Assembly (NCBI GenBank): GCA_024114885.1
Contig: CP099418.1
Coordinates: forward strand, 2,604,001-2,668,000
Direction: 5' to 3'
DNA from: Septoria linicola
Lineage: Eukaryota > Ascomycota > Dothideomycetes > Mycosphaerellales > Mycosphaerellaceae
DNA: 64,000 nt
In this document: in pieces, positions 22,469 to 34,511 of the stretch
Layout of the letters: each line of letters starts with the position of its first letter
How positions within the stretch are numbered: the first letter of the stretch is position 1
Program-made: the position numbers and the translations under genes
The notes under the pieces: generated by a model
The model's input: only the letters and a program-made list of their open reading frames with translations
Databases searched by the model: none
Told to the model about the DNA's origin: nothing

Positions 22469-25400
22469 ATGCCGCCGAAATTACTTGACGCCTGGTTGGC
22501 AGATTTCGTGAAGAATGAGTTGACTGCAGTAATCACATGGAAACAGCAAATGCAAAAAGGCATCAAGCCTGACCCGGACAGCCGATTTAGCGACGATGGG
22601 AGCAATCTTCGAAGCGAAGTCAGGTCGCCACCCGCGACAGCAAATGTTCAGCTCATTGAGGTCCTCACGTCTCAAGACGTTGTCACAGCATATGTCTGTG
22701 ATGGCATCATGAAAGTGAAAGTGCGGTTCTCCAGAGACGTTGTCGTTGCATTCGAAGAAGACAGTGGAGGGCCTCTCGATTCCGATGTCAAAGGCGATGT
22801 CTTCCGCTTGGTGAAATTTACCGTGGTCAGCACTCCCTTTGGGCCTGCAGATGGCTTTGTCCAATTGCACGTGGACGAGATCAAGTATGAGACGTTGCGT
22901 CGTGGACTTTTGGATGGCCTATCTGTGGAACGAGACTTTGATATTCGCACGCTCATTGAGAGCACTAAACTCCTGCGGGTGCCAGAGAATGCTCCACTAG
23001 ATGTTCAGGGTAGAAAACAGGCCGTTACCACACAGCTGCGGCCTACAGCAGGGGTTCCTAACTCCAACGCCGCGCAGGCACAAGTCGAACGCACTCAACA
23101 GTCCGTGCAAACTCAGGCAGCTCCAGTGGCTCGCCCACGAACACCGAACACACATGCAACGCGCTCGCGGGCACCAGTCAAGCGCAAGGCTCCGGGACCT
23201 ACTCTTAGCAACGATGGATTCGAAGTGGAAAGTGGTGTCAACCTATATGGACCGGTAGAGCCCATCAACAGGGAACCGATCGTTACTGACAAACAAGCTG
23301 TGAACCCTCACTTGCTCAGCCTACTTGGAGGGAACAGGGCCCCAGGCCCTCTAGAGCATCCTAGCAAAGGCGAGACTGGTGTTCAAACGCGACCCGCAGT
23401 GGCCCCTCAACATCGCGCGGAGGCCGACACTGTGACCGCTTCGGCGATCCATATCGACTCGTCCAGACAAACCGAAAGAGCTGATAACACAATCCCGGAA
23501 AGCTCGCAAGTGTATGCACAACCTTCGACCCATGCCGACGATCCTCGGGCGACCGATCACGATGAAGATGACACAACATTATCTGCCAAGCTTGGTCCGG
23601 ACTCGGTACCAGGCGCTTCGTCGCTTAGTGTTGAGAATTTATTAGCTTATGCGAGAAGGAAAATACCAGGCGCTCAACGCAAGCTCTTGGATGATCCCTC
23701 TTCATGGCTGCCACCTCTACCGGGACGGCAGTTTCCGAGACCCAACGTGCCCATGGAGCTTTTGTCGAAGTGGAACGCTGAAGCTGCGACGAGTCATCCT
23801 GACCCTGTCTCAGCACAGGACTCTTTCGCACCATCTCCTCGCAGCCGTGCGTCCCTCTCAGAGGTCCTGGATGATTCAGACTCCGAGTCGGAGCATGGCG
23901 ATGATGCCACGCAGGAATATCCTCCGTCGCCAGAGAAGAATTGGCTGCCACGACAAGCTGCCATCCCTCCTCCAACAGCGCTCAATAGCAGCGTGAGCAA
24001 TAGCGATGTCGCGGAGTATACCTCTAGATCCTCCTCTGCGTCTCCGCCGCGGAAACATCGTCCCCACCTGCCACCTTCCAGTACAGTTGGAAGCGTCATC
24101 CGTGGCACACCTCTCGATGGTGAGCTCGAGGTTGCAGTACCTCGGCCGTTGCCCGTTAGACACGCGGCTGAGAAGAGGAAAGCTGATGAGCACTCGCCCC
24201 GGCCTGCAAAGAGGCCTGCGCTATCTGCCCCTCAGACACTTGTCAGCACTGAGTTGCAAGTGGAGCATCCTCAAGTGGGATCATCTGGTCATTCGGGCGA
24301 TCCGTCTGCTACGTCTTTCTTCGGGACCTCGCAGCGATCAGCTGTGTCACATCGATCAATCCCGCCGCGGCAATGTGCGCCTACGAGTCCTCTGCCAGGG
24401 CTCTTCCCAGGTGCACGGCCGCCTACTGCGCCATCGACACCGTACCAGCAGCCTGAAAGTATCTCGCAAACATCAACACCACTGGACCGCTTTAGGCAAG
24501 GCAGACTGTCCCAGCAGCCACCACGCGGGCCACGTTCCAGTCAGGCGCACATGTATCAGGACACGCGGCTCATGCAAGGGCTTGGCAGTGGTTTCCGCAA
24601 TCGAGCGCACGAACTCCACTGCTCACAGCGTGTCAGTGTGACCCCGCTGCAGAGATCTGGCGCTAGCCCGTTAGCAAACTCTCCTGCCGAGATCCTAGGA
24701 TATGAGCCAAGTGCCAGGAGCAGACAGGCTCGCAACAACAAAGTTCTGGACATTACAGACCCTGCAACGGAGCGCGTCTCGTCCAGCGTTTCTCCTCAGC
24801 AAGACTCATCCAGCGGCTTGCCTTGTGTCCAGGATCGTGAATCGACCTTGCCTGTACTGCAGTCACCTGTGGTTCTAGCCGCATCGAACCAGCTAGTGGC
24901 CAGATCTGAGCCTTCGAAGCCACCGGTAAGATCTACACTGTTTAGCCGGAAGGCATGGCTCAAGGCGAATTACATTGCGACTCAAAGTGGTAATATTGGA
25001 CTGCAAGCAGTGCTCGAAAATTATCGAAAGTCGTTTCCTAACGACACGAGCATTTGCATAGATGACCTGCTTGAAGCTGCACGCTACGCATTCGATGGGG
25101 TGCGCGTTACACCCGATATGCGTTACATAGCCAAGTCGCCTTTGAAGACCTCAGGTGTGCCGCGTCAGAAGCAGCCTGATGCTCAAGTGCCTGCTCCCGT
25201 CCCGAGCTCATCCAGTAAGGAGCAAGCATACCAGAACCAGCCGACTGCTGCTGGTACGAGTCCCCCCGCGCCGCAGCATCCCGGTCAATTGCAACGACAG
25301 ATGCGGATAAAGTTCATCAACGAAGAGCGAAGGAAAGTGTGGCTCCAAACTTCTTATGTACCGTCGAAGGACGGCACTGTGCCTCTCGAGACTCTACTGA

Positions 25401-26678
25401 AGCAGTACCAACAAGCATGCCCGGAGGATGAGCAGGTGCAACCTCACACACTGCTCTCGGCCGCAGAATTGATATACAATGGTCAAAACCCTAACGCTCC
25501 CAACATATCGGCGTCAACACTGTATAGTCGCAAGTTGGAGAGCATGGGAACAGCAAGAAACCGAATCACTGCGAAGCACGCCAAGACCGGAGAGAGCGTC
25601 TATGAGCAAGCAAGGAGGATCTGGATAAATGCCAATTATGAGCCGGATCGAGGTGGACCCCTCCAGCTTGCTACGATAATGGCACGCTACAAAAACTCAT
25701 GCCCAGATGATGATCTAGTGGAGTTTGAGGACTTCTTACGATCCGGAGTCGCTGCCTGGCCAGATCGTGGTGTGACACCCGGCATGCCCTGGAGATCCAG
25801 AGCAGAGTCAAAGACCGCACAAGTTCCCAAAAATCATAAAAAGTCGCATGTCAATGTGACACGAGATGGAAACGATAGGGCCTGCCACACTTGGTATGTC
25901 ATGAAATCGCGCATCTAACATGCACAGCTGACCCGCCCTACAGGTTGAAAATGACTTATGAACAGGATGGAAGTGGCCAGTATTCAACGGCCGATATGTT
26001 TGCGGCTTACACCCGATCCAAGACCTCGACTGCGCTGGTGAACGAGAGCATCTTCCAAGCTATAGTGTCGAATACCTTTGGCATCAAGAAAAGAAGGCTA
26101 GATCGCACAGCGTTCAGAGCAGTGGCGACCAACAATGCCGCGGGGAAAGCGTCAACAAATGCCTTGCCCGAGACCGTGGGACCTGATGTCCCACCTGGGT
26201 AGCTAAATTCTCAATGGGTGCGATCTGGATTGCGCTGATGTTGCGCAGGTCCCAGGAGCATTACCACAAAGTTCAGAAAGAATCCCGGCAGATCGATGCT
26301 CTGATCGGGCCACACAAGCACAACAATTATACCAGACTCGGCATGAAAGACCAAGAACGACTCGAAGCACTACATCACGCCGATGGATCCATCGCTCAGG
26401 GCGGCGAATCCTCGAGGAATGAGCATGACAGTAGGCATGGAGCTCTAAGCCTGTCAGCAGCATCGTCGGACGATGCAAGACGCCGCAGCGAATGCGAGAT
26501 CGAGCCTGGCTATGGGTTGAACACTTCAGCACCAGACTTCGAGTCGACAAGCTCGATAGAAGAGTTCTGTGCTGCCTACCTAGCCATCCGACCAGGAAAT
26601 GGCAATGCCTTTGGCAAGCCTCTGCCTAAGAGTACGTGGGCGTGCAAAGTGGATGTGCTGAAATGGGATATCTTGTAG
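22469..26678 (+). CDS. TPP1/Est3-like shelterin protein with four C-terminal repeats
   Basis: Three exons, 22469-25893, 25944-26198 and 26249-26678, with two 50-nt introns in phase give about 1369 aa. The N-terminus (residues about 1-140) resembles the TPP1/Est3 OB-fold domain of fungal shelterin: LDAWLADFVKNEL, then VQLIEVLTSQDVVTAYV, VKVRFSRDVVVAFEEDS and a GPADGFVQLHVDEIKYE strand. TPP1/Tpz1 proteins bridge telomere-end proteins and telomerase. A long Pro/Ser-rich disordered middle follows. The C-terminal half has four related modules with Trp at about 830, 958, 1052 and 1142 (the last Trp codon is split by intron 1). The end (about 1325-1369) returns to an ordered-looking stretch, SIEEFCAAYLAIRPG to VDVLKWDIL. 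The family call rests on pattern resemblance, not a search. Confidence 0.62.
24950..26100 (+). repeat. Four diverged protein-coding modules in the TPP1-like gene
   Basis: Each module of about 60 codons follows the plan W-(L/I)-x3-Y-x4-5-G-x6-8-Y-(K/R/Q)-x2-C/F-P-x-D, then an acidic-aromatic helix. Copies: AWLKANYIATQSGNIGLQAV, VWLQTSYVPSKDGTVPLETL, IWINANYEPDRGGPLQLATI and TWLKMTYEQDGSGQYSTADM. Spacing between Trp residues is 128, 94 and 90. They are diverged at DNA level, so this is an old protein-domain duplication rather than a recent tandem repeat. Confidence 0.72.
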
Positions 26679-26686
26679 CAACGATA

Positions 26687-27875
26687 TTACCGTCGCGCAG
26701 CACCAATGTGCTGAAAGACCCTCACAATTCCTCCTTTCTCGTAGTCCATCACGATTGTTTCGTGGCTCCTGTCGACGAGCTGCGTGCTCGTGTAGTCGAT
26801 CACACCGTCAACACATTGCTGTTGCCAGCAGCTTTCAAAGTACGCCTGGCCCTCTTTGCCGATCATATTGTCCGATCCGGCGAAGAAAACTTGCACCTTC
26901 AACTTAGAATTTGTGCCTTGCTCGCTCTGGCTCGCTCGCTCCTGAGCACTGAGAAGCTCAATGTACTCCCCAAAATCCTCGCAACTTCCCCAGAGTCCCT
27001 TGCCTCCTGCGAGACATAGTCTAGCCTCATCATTAGCCCCCGTCATGCCCTCTGCCCAGGCGTACTTGGCATGTAGACTCTCAATCACATTTGCAGTCAC
27101 AAGATCTGTGCCATACTTGACCTGAGCAGACGCCTCGCCGACCTCATCGACACCAGGCTGCGCCTGGAAAAGACTCAGCGAAGATGCAACAATACCTCCC
27201 GACCATGATCCCATCGGAGCAAGGTTGTTATTAATGAATCCCACGAGACCAGACCAGCCCGAGAAAGCAGCATCGGGTAGTTTCGACGCAGCAGTCAGTA
27301 GTGTCATGTTTGAATGCTTCTGCGACACCCAAGGAGCTAGTAACGCGGCGTATGGCCTTCCTTCATCCAGAATGCTGCGCAGATGGTACAATGTATTGAG
27401 TAGATATATCGTGCCGGCACTATGCGAGAGGAGCGAAACCTTGTCGACGGCAAGATGTCGTAGAAGCTGCGGCACGGTCTCTAGCCAAACGTTGATCCGC
27501 TGCTTGATGGGAACAGCAGTTGAGCCTCCAGTTCCAGGGCTTATTTCGAATCAGCTGCTTTATCTTGAGCAGAGAGTCGGACACCGCGACATACCGATCA
27601 ATGCAGATGACTCGCACGCCGTTTTCCCTGGCAACTTTGTCGAAACTGAGGCAGAAATATCGATTACCAAACATGGGTCCTACGAAGAGTACGACTGGCA
27701 GTTCGGTCTGGTCAAAATTGGTCGTTGTTGCAAAAGTGACTCGAAGCCGGTCATGTTTCTCTGTTGCCGATACGTGGAAGCATTGGTGGAAGGAGCTTTG
27801 TGCGAAGAGTTGTATAGCCCGATCTTTGGCTTGGTCAGCGGCGGAGACTGTGCTTCTTGACGTGTCTTGTGTCAT
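26687..27875 (-). CDS. Alpha/beta hydrolase
   Basis: Exons 27595-27875 and 26687-27539 join across a 55-nt intron (GTATGT donor, AAG acceptor), giving about 377 aa. Splicing restores VICIDRPGTGGSTAVP, the oxyanion-side loop typical of fungal hydrolases of this type. The nucleophile elbow is S-H-S-A-G (Ser about 134), a candidate acid lies near FAGSDNMIG, and the His is in VDRSHETIVMDY. No signal peptide or membrane helix, so it is likely cytosolic. Substrate unknown. Its stop lies 8 bp from the stop of the convergent TPP1-like gene. Confidence 0.83.
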
Positions 27876-28101
27876 GATGTGTTGTGTCGCCAGGTATATG
27901 GCAAAGCAAGAGCAGACCAGCTGAGGTTTCAGCTCCTCTCACAACAGCCCACATCTCTTTGAAGGATCACGCCAAGCCTTTTGAGGAGGCTGATGGAACA
28001 ATAAAGAGTTTACATTTCTAATGATGCTCATGTATTCATGCTTCACGTTATATTACGACAGCTATCGTTCTGGCTCCAAGTCAACGTGAGGCTTCCTCGC
28101 T

Positions 28102-31100
28102 TCATACCACAAAATCTTTGAACCCCTCCATGAGCCCGTCGGCTGTCTTTGTGGCCACGCTCCACACAGGTTCGAACTTGTGCAGCTCATCATATGCAGG
28201 TATCGTTGCAGGCATATTCGCGTCTGCCCAGCTGCACCAGGCTCTGCCTTTCTGACCCTTGGCTGCGCCATCCTTCTCCTTGCCGCTGCCACTAGCAGAT
28301 CGATCCGCGGGCCACGTCACGTTGACTTTAAAGACTTTATCCCACTCACGACTGAATAGCTTGACTTGATTGCTGCCGCTATCGCCCACGGCTCTCTGTA
28401 GCGGAGACGACGCACCGTCCTCGATGCTCACCGCCTCGACAGCTTCATCGAAGGACAGCCTGCAGATCTTGGTGTTCAAGCCTTTCAGACTGAAAGTGGC
28501 GGTGTTGCCATCCCGCGTTACGTTGAGGTCCAGCCAACGCTGATAGGGCTTGATCTTCTCTGTCTTATTCTTCTTCTTCATCGCCTCGAGCTCGTACCCT
28601 CGCGGCACTACGTTCGGAGGTAGACCATGCCAGGAACAGGATATCAGTCCGTTCCTGTTGACAAGCGAGAGTGACCCGTCATTGCAATTGCTACCCTGTC
28701 CAGCCGCACTCGGCATTTCGGCAATGATGTCCTGCACATAGCCATCCAGTCCGGCGAGTGTCACATTGTTCTCTCCAGAGTTGAGATCCATGTGCTGAAC
28801 GAAATAATACTTCATCCTAGTATCTCTTGAGAATGGGAAGGCAAGCAGGTTGTAGATCAAGCATCCTGCCAATATCAGGAAGAGGAATGTAGGAACGTGA
28901 TAAGTGAAGCGATGCAGGAAAGGAGTCAGAGGCAAAAGGAGCAGCACGGTCATTACGGCCATCAAGAGATAGACAGGCAGAACCGGGTTACCGTCTGCTG
29001 GGGTTTGATGTGTAGAAGAAGTGATCAGAAGCGCCACCTGTCCAATCAGAATGATGTTGATAGGAACAAGGATCAGGAATTGCAGAATCCAGGTGAAGCT
29101 TGGTAGAGAAGAAGACCAGGACTGTTCATCAAGGTAGGCCTTATTCAGCAATGGTTCGTCGACATCATCTGGAATCTCGTCTCTGTCTGCTCTTCGACGA
29201 CCGAAGCTCGTAAATGTCCGTTTATTGGCGCGGTCATCCGAGTGACTTAACAGAGAGGATCGTTCGTTTGGCTCGGCTGCATCGTCATTGGTGGTAGTGG
29301 CAGAGGCATCCAACAATCTTCGAGAAGACCTGCTTGCAGGCCGGATCGAAGCAGAATCAGGCTGCGCGCCCAACGCAGTCTCGACAAACTTCTGCTTCGA
29401 CGGCAGCGCAAATAGTTCGAGGTAAGAAATGAGCAACGCAAGATGTGCCGAGAAGTTGTATACGACGATGAAGTAGCCACTCGCGATGTGGAACTGGTGT
29501 TCGCCAATTGTTGTGAAGACTAGTGCGACCCAGCTGAGTATGTAGAGCCAGAGAAGGCAGAACATTCGGTGTAACGCTGTAGGCCGGATGTTCGCTGCTC
29601 CAGCGAGCAACAGCCAGGCAATTGTGAACCAGGCAGCCAAGAACATGGCCCAGACAGCCCACTCCGAAGAGTACACTATGTACGGGTTGACCTTTGCAAG
29701 GAGGTATGCCAGCAGTGTCGTGACGCCGGTGGCCACAATGAAGGCAAACGGAAAACGGAAGAAGCCTCTGCTGCCGTGAAGGCGAATAGCTTCATCGTCA
29801 TCAGATGAGTGCAGATACCTTTTCCCAGCAAACAGGTACCACTTGTCAGCCTTGCGTAGTAGCACCTCAAGCAATATCAAGATGATTGGTCCGGCAACCA
29901 GTAATGCTACGGAGAGAGCGAAGAGTGTATTGAGCTTTCCCACAGCAAAGACGCGACCCAGCAAGTCGAAGTAGAACGAGTCGCTCCCCTTGCCAATGTC
30001 AAGCTTGCCGTTCGTGCCAGCAGAGCCCTCAAACTCGTCACCTCGGTATGAAGTCAACTGCTGCATAGTTGCTAGGGAGGCAGAAAGCATATGCCACACA
30101 CTGTTTCTGTTGGTGTTGCGAGCTCCATCCTGATTTGTATGATAGCGAGCACGAGGCTCGTAAAAGGCCACATCCAGTCCCCGCAAGCCCAATCGTTCGG
30201 TGAAGACAGAGTAGTCGGTGCCACTGCGTATGAATCCTCGTTTGAAGCCGTCTCCACTGACCACAGTACCAAATGGATAGGGACTCTTCGCATAGGCCTT
30301 TGTCACCTCGGCATCTGTTGCTCTGAACAGAGTCGCTCGACCCCCTGCGCCTGCCCCTTCAAGGTTCAGGAACGTGTGCGCGAATTGAGCCACTGGATGA
30401 TTGATGTAGTTTCGAGCACCGCAAAGGCCATTCTCTTCTCCATTGTTGAGCAAGGCAATGATACCACGCCTTGGCCGGTTTCCCGTAGTTGTGAAGTGCG
30501 ATATGAGCTGTAGGACAGTCACGACACCCACGCCGTCGTCCGTTGCTCCATAGCCACTCGCCACGGAGTCATAGTGAGCGTTTACGAGCACACCACTTGG
30601 TCCGCTGTATGGTGTGGTGCCGTTCCACCAATCTTCCTTCGGATCCTGCTCGCCGCGGATGTAGACGATCACGTTGGTGCTCTCGCCGTACAGCGTGACT
30701 GGAGCATGCGTCCAGTCATCTTCTGCAGTGAAGTTGGACGAGTCGTTGGCAAACACCGTCACCAGCTGCGCTCCTTCGAGATGCGGCAGGAAGCCATGCT
30801 CGTCGGCGTAGACGGTCTTGTGGCCGACCTGGTTCTCGCTCAAGATGCCGTCGATCCGCTGCAGCAGATAGGCGCGCACCTCGTCGTTGGATCGGGAGCC
30901 CCAAGGATGGTAGTGCTGCGAGAGGAATTCGAGATCGAGCCACGCTTGCTGCAGGTCGATGCCGGCCGCCGGTGTTGGTGAAGTCGGCGCAGAAGGGACG
31001 GTGGTGTGGACGATGAGCAGCACGGCAAAGATGGCAATGTAGATCGCCGACGACCAAAACGTCGTCTGGACGGGCAGGAACGCAATCGGGTTCCACGATT

Positions 31101-31113
31101 TCGTTTGGCCCAT
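28102..31113 (-). CDS. pff1: PFF1, vacuolar membrane M28 metallopeptidase
   Basis: A single 1003-codon frame with no introns. Pff1 is a multi-pass vacuolar membrane protein with a lumenal M28 (aminopeptidase Y-like) domain. An N-terminal membrane helix (about 18-38) is followed by the peptidase domain at about 130-350, with zinc-ligand motifs VLVNAHYDSV, TDDGVGVVTV, NNGEENGLCGA and FLNLEGAGAGG. Several membrane spans follow (about 395-780), broken by a disordered cytosolic loop (SSRRLLDASATTTNDDAAEP and onward), and then a C-terminal lumenal domain. Length and order match fungal Pff1. The start MGQTKSWNPIAFLP is typical. Confidence 0.95.
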   Translation of the reverse strand: MGQTKSWNPIAFLPVQTTFWSSAIYIAIFAVLLIVHTTVPSAPTSPTPAAGIDLQQAWLDLEFLSQHYHPWGSRSNDEVRAYLLQRIDGILSENQVGHKTVYADEHGFLPHLEGAQLVTVFANDSSNFTAEDDWTHAPVTLYGESTNVIVYIRGEQDPKEDWWNGTTPYSGPSGVLVNAHYDSVASGYGATDDGVGVVTVLQLISHFTTTGNRPRRGIIALLNNGEENGLCGARNYINHPVAQFAHTFLNLEGAGAGGRATLFRATDAEVTKAYAKSPYPFGTVVSGDGFKRGFIRSGTDYSVFTERLGLRGLDVAFYEPRARYHTNQDGARNTNRNSVWHMLSASLATMQQLTSYRGDEFEGSAGTNGKLDIGKGSDSFYFDLLGRVFAVGKLNTLFALSVALLVAGPIILILLEVLLRKADKWYLFAGKRYLHSSDDDEAIRLHGSRGFFRFPFAFIVATGVTTLLAYLLAKVNPYIVYSSEWAVWAMFLAAWFTIAWLLLAGAANIRPTALHRMFCLLWLYILSWVALVFTTIGEHQFHIASGYFIVVYNFSAHLALLISYLELFALPSKQKFVETALGAQPDSASIRPASRSSRRLLDASATTTNDDAAEPNERSSLLSHSDDRANKRTFTSFGRRRADRDEIPDDVDEPLLNKAYLDEQSWSSSLPSFTWILQFLILVPINIILIGQVALLITSSTHQTPADGNPVLPVYLLMAVMTVLLLLPLTPFLHRFTYHVPTFLFLILAGCLIYNLLAFPFSRDTRMKYYFVQHMDLNSGENNVTLAGLDGYVQDIIAEMPSAAGQGSNCNDGSLSLVNRNGLISCSWHGLPPNVVPRGYELEAMKKKNKTEKIKPYQRWLDLNVTRDGNTATFSLKGLNTKICRLSFDEAVEAVSIEDGASSPLQRAVGDSGSNQVKLFSREWDKVFKVNVTWPADRSASGSGKEKDGAAKGQKGRAWCSWADANMPATIPAYDELHKFEPVWSVATKTADGLMEGFKDFVV

Positions 31114-31536
31114 GTCTCCTCGCTCTCCTCCTCCTCAGCTGCTTTTGGTTCAAATACCACCGAGTGTACAGCACAAGCAATAATGGGTAGCCGTCGCCCG
31201 CAGCTGTGGTGGGCGGGCTGGGAGCTGGGTGGATTCAGAGGCCATAGCTTCAATACGACATCATCCTAACTAAGCATCTCACAAAAGTCAGAAGCCTCGT
31301 GACAAGGTCAAACAAGCTCTCTTCCAGCATCAGTCTGTCGATAATAATCGTGGGATATGTGGCGGGACGTCAAAAGAGGTACTTATTCTGCTGCTCTATG
31401 CTTGCGTTGCGGGTATCACAGAATCATTACATTACCCCAACACCATTCCAATGCGTCGCTCATGTACGAATCGTGCCTGCCGGCCGTCCATCTCCGAAAC
31501 CCTCCTTCACTTGCCATCATTCCTCCAGCCCTCGTG
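31114..31536. other. Intergenic region
   Basis: It lies upstream of PFF1 and downstream of the Zn2Cys6 gene, both on the minus strand. It should hold the PFF1 promoter and the regulator's 3' UTR. No gene seen. Confidence 0.5.
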
Positions 31537-34511
31537 TCATTGGGGGTGGTTCTGATAGTTTGGCTGCATCATGTTCATGTTCATGGGATTCCACGTTGAT
31601 TCGGCCCCGCCAAACAATCCTTGGATGTCAATGTTGGACAGAGACTGTTGAAACCCCTGCTGCCACTGTCCGTTTGGCACTTGTCCCATCGAGGTAGCGC
31701 CACTTGTCGGTGTTCCGCTGCCATACGACATTGGCGACTGTTGCTGCTGTTGCTGCATAAACGCTCGCCCGAGCTGCGGCATACTACGCATCTGGTGCTG
31801 CTGTTGCCGTTGCTGCTCGAGGTACGGCGGAAGAGTGTAGAATTGAGCCTCGATATTCTCGGGTGGCTCGCGAGAAGAGCCCACTGGACTCGATTTGCCA
31901 ACACTGCTGTTGTAAGATTGTTGATTGAGAAAGCCGAAATTCTTGGCAAACTGCTGGTTGTTCTCGAATGTCGTAAGTGGTTGGTTGGGGTACACAAACG
32001 GCTCGTCAGCAGTCGGAAACATCATGGACGATAGCTCAGAGAGTTGAGGGTTGGCGAAGTTAGGCGGCAAAGAGTTCTGTTGTAGCGCGCTGCCCATTGG
32101 GTGTGATACGCTTCTCTGCCCCATTGAAGAGAACGTGCTCGCGTCGTATGGCCCAGATGTAGGCGTCTGTGGCCCATAAGATGATCCCCCAGACTGTGAC
32201 CACGTAGCTTCGTAGGGAGATGCTGCACCGGGCGTGCCACTGCTGGGTAAATTAGGGAAACTGGTCCGCTTCGTGTCCTGTTGTTGTGCCGCCGTGGAGA
32301 TATCGGGGTGACTGCGTGAAGCTGGAGCACCCTGTTGACGAGGTCCCTGGTCATACGTCCTCTTTTTACTCGCGCTGGGGTTCGGATGTCCATCTCTAAG
32401 CCATGCTGGCAATCGCTGGAAAACGATGTTCAATGTCGCCGTGCAGCGATGAGCAGCCATGCTTCTTGATGACAACGAGGCCAAAACGTCCCGTCCTTCG
32501 ACAGCGTCGTTCATCACTGCCTCGGTCGTTGGATTGTCCGGATTTTCTGCAGCAAAGTAGACCAGCGCCAAAATGGAGAAGAAAGTGGTATACATGATAA
32601 ACCAGAAGGCGCCGTTCAACAATCCCTTTTGCTTCATCTGAGATGCGACGTGGATAATGTTGCGCGATACGTTGACAAATGATGCAGCGCAGGCATACGC
32701 CCTCTGGTCGACAGGCTTCGATCTTCGTTCCATGGCAGTGTAGTGAAGGAAAGGACGGTACAGCAGTACTTGAGCGTGAGCATATGACAAGCGAAGAAGC
32801 TGCTGTACTCGAGCGTATCTCGGTGGTGCTTCGCACGGCGTCAGAATTAGTGGGAGACTCTTCTTCCACTCCTCGAGCTCGCTCTCGATCTCACGAATCG
32901 TCGAGAATGAGATGGAGTACGACTTGTCACCGGAATTTTGTGCCTCGCCCACCTTGATGGGATAAATCTTCCGCACAATCTTCTGCAGGATCTGCACCAA
33001 CCGTGTGTGAGCATTGAAGGCCGTCAGCAGGGAAACGACACCGTCCGGCTGAGGCAGAATTCCATCCTTTGTAATGTACTCATCGTCCACCTCCAGCGGA
33101 TACTCCTGGTCTACATCCTCGTCGCTCAAAGTTTGAGGCAGACCTAGCATTGCGCCAACATAGACGTCCATCTTACGAACGATCCAGAACACTCTCTTTC
33201 GGGTCTCTGCTTCAATGGGATCGAATCGTCCAGCTGCAGCTCGATGTAGACCTAGTCTCAATGCAGATCGCAGTGCCACGCCTACATATGCATAACACTG
33301 AGACATTTTCGCAGATGACTGAAGGAACAGAATCATGAACACTACCGCCTGTATAGACGGCAGATCTCTGCAATCCGCGATGTCCATGAGTTGACGAGCC
33401 GTCTTGAAATACGTGAAACCCTGCTGGATGGCGCTCTCGTATCCGTCGTGGTCGATGACAGAGTCATCATCTTTCCCGAAAAGACTTCCCAAGGCTATCG
33501 CACTGTAGAAGAGAGGCAGAAATCTGTTATCTTCGTTGCTGTAGTTATCAGCCGGCGTAGCATAGAGTCGCTCGAAACTCTCCCAGTAGGTTGGCTGATG
33601 TACCATGCGGAGAAGTGCTGCGGCATCGTTGATGGCGTACGCGCTGAGCTGTCTTGCTATCTCTTTGGGCGGCAGATCGGTACTAATGGGAGACAGGATC
33701 TCGCCCATGGGCGACTCTACCGTAGACCTCGGAGAATCGAGTACTTGTGACATGGGGCGGGTCTTTACAAACGGTGTTGCGAGCGTTTCGGGGCCCATGA
33801 GGTCTCCCAATTGCTCTCTCATGCGTCTCACAAAGCTCAATCCAGACGAGTGGCCATGGTAGTCCCAATGTCCCGATTCATCCATATCCAATTGCGCCAC
33901 GGCGCGTACCATTGATTCCAGGTTCGTATCTGCTTTTTGGTCTGTGGGCGATACTGTTGGCAATCTCGGCGCGTGAGCTTCATGAGTGGCGGCGGTTGGA
34001 TTGCCCTTTCCTGGCGCTCCTGGAATCCATCCTTGCGCAACTGCGGCATCGATACCCGGATCGTTCAGGTCAAGATTAGGAATTAGTATGTGCAGCAAGG
34101 TCTCTGCGCGATGCACTCGATGTTCAAGATTCTCAACGTATTGTGGTGCGGGGTTTCTCCGTCGATTTGACGGCTGATCGTAGGTGCATTCTGGTGGGCG
34201 TTCATGTCAGAAAGGTGCTGAATAATGTGCGTGACGACTGCGTGGAATATACCATAGCTGTACACTGTGCAATGAGTGCACGGCTGCTTGCCATCGCATT
34301 TGATCTTCTTTTTCCTACACTCATCGCAAGCTCGCGTGACACGTCGTCGCTTTTGCAGATTGCCAGGTGCTTTGACAGCGGGCGCCTTCTTCGCCTCGAG
34401 GCTTGAAGGAGACGCTTGCCCAGATTCCGTTTTGACCTCGTTCTCCTCTAGCCCGGATTCGGCGCCGCTGGCATAATCGTCATGGTGGGCATCGGGCGAA
34501 ACATGTGACAT
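31537..34511 (-). CDS. Zn2Cys6 fungal-specific transcription factor
   Basis: Exons 34253-34511 and 31537-34190, with a 62-nt intron, give about 970 aa. The intron falls inside the zinc cluster: splicing restores C-x2-C-x6-C-x5-C-x2-C-x6-C (Cys 62, 65, 72, 78, 81, 88) within RACDECRKKKIKCDGKQPC and SYECTYDQPSNRRRNPAPQY. A heptad-like segment follows (YVENLEHRVHRAETLLHIL), consistent with dimerisation. The middle (about residues 190-560) has the helical fungal transcription-factor domain, with LRSALRLGLHR and RVFWIVRKMDVY. The C-terminus is disordered with Gln runs coded near 31740-31830. Target genes unknown. Confidence 0.93.

Noticed and set aside
4769..31113. EFR3, FAB1 and PFF1 as a linked phosphoinositide/vacuole cluster
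   Set aside because: They are housekeeping genes separated by unrelated genes; proximity is probably coincidence.
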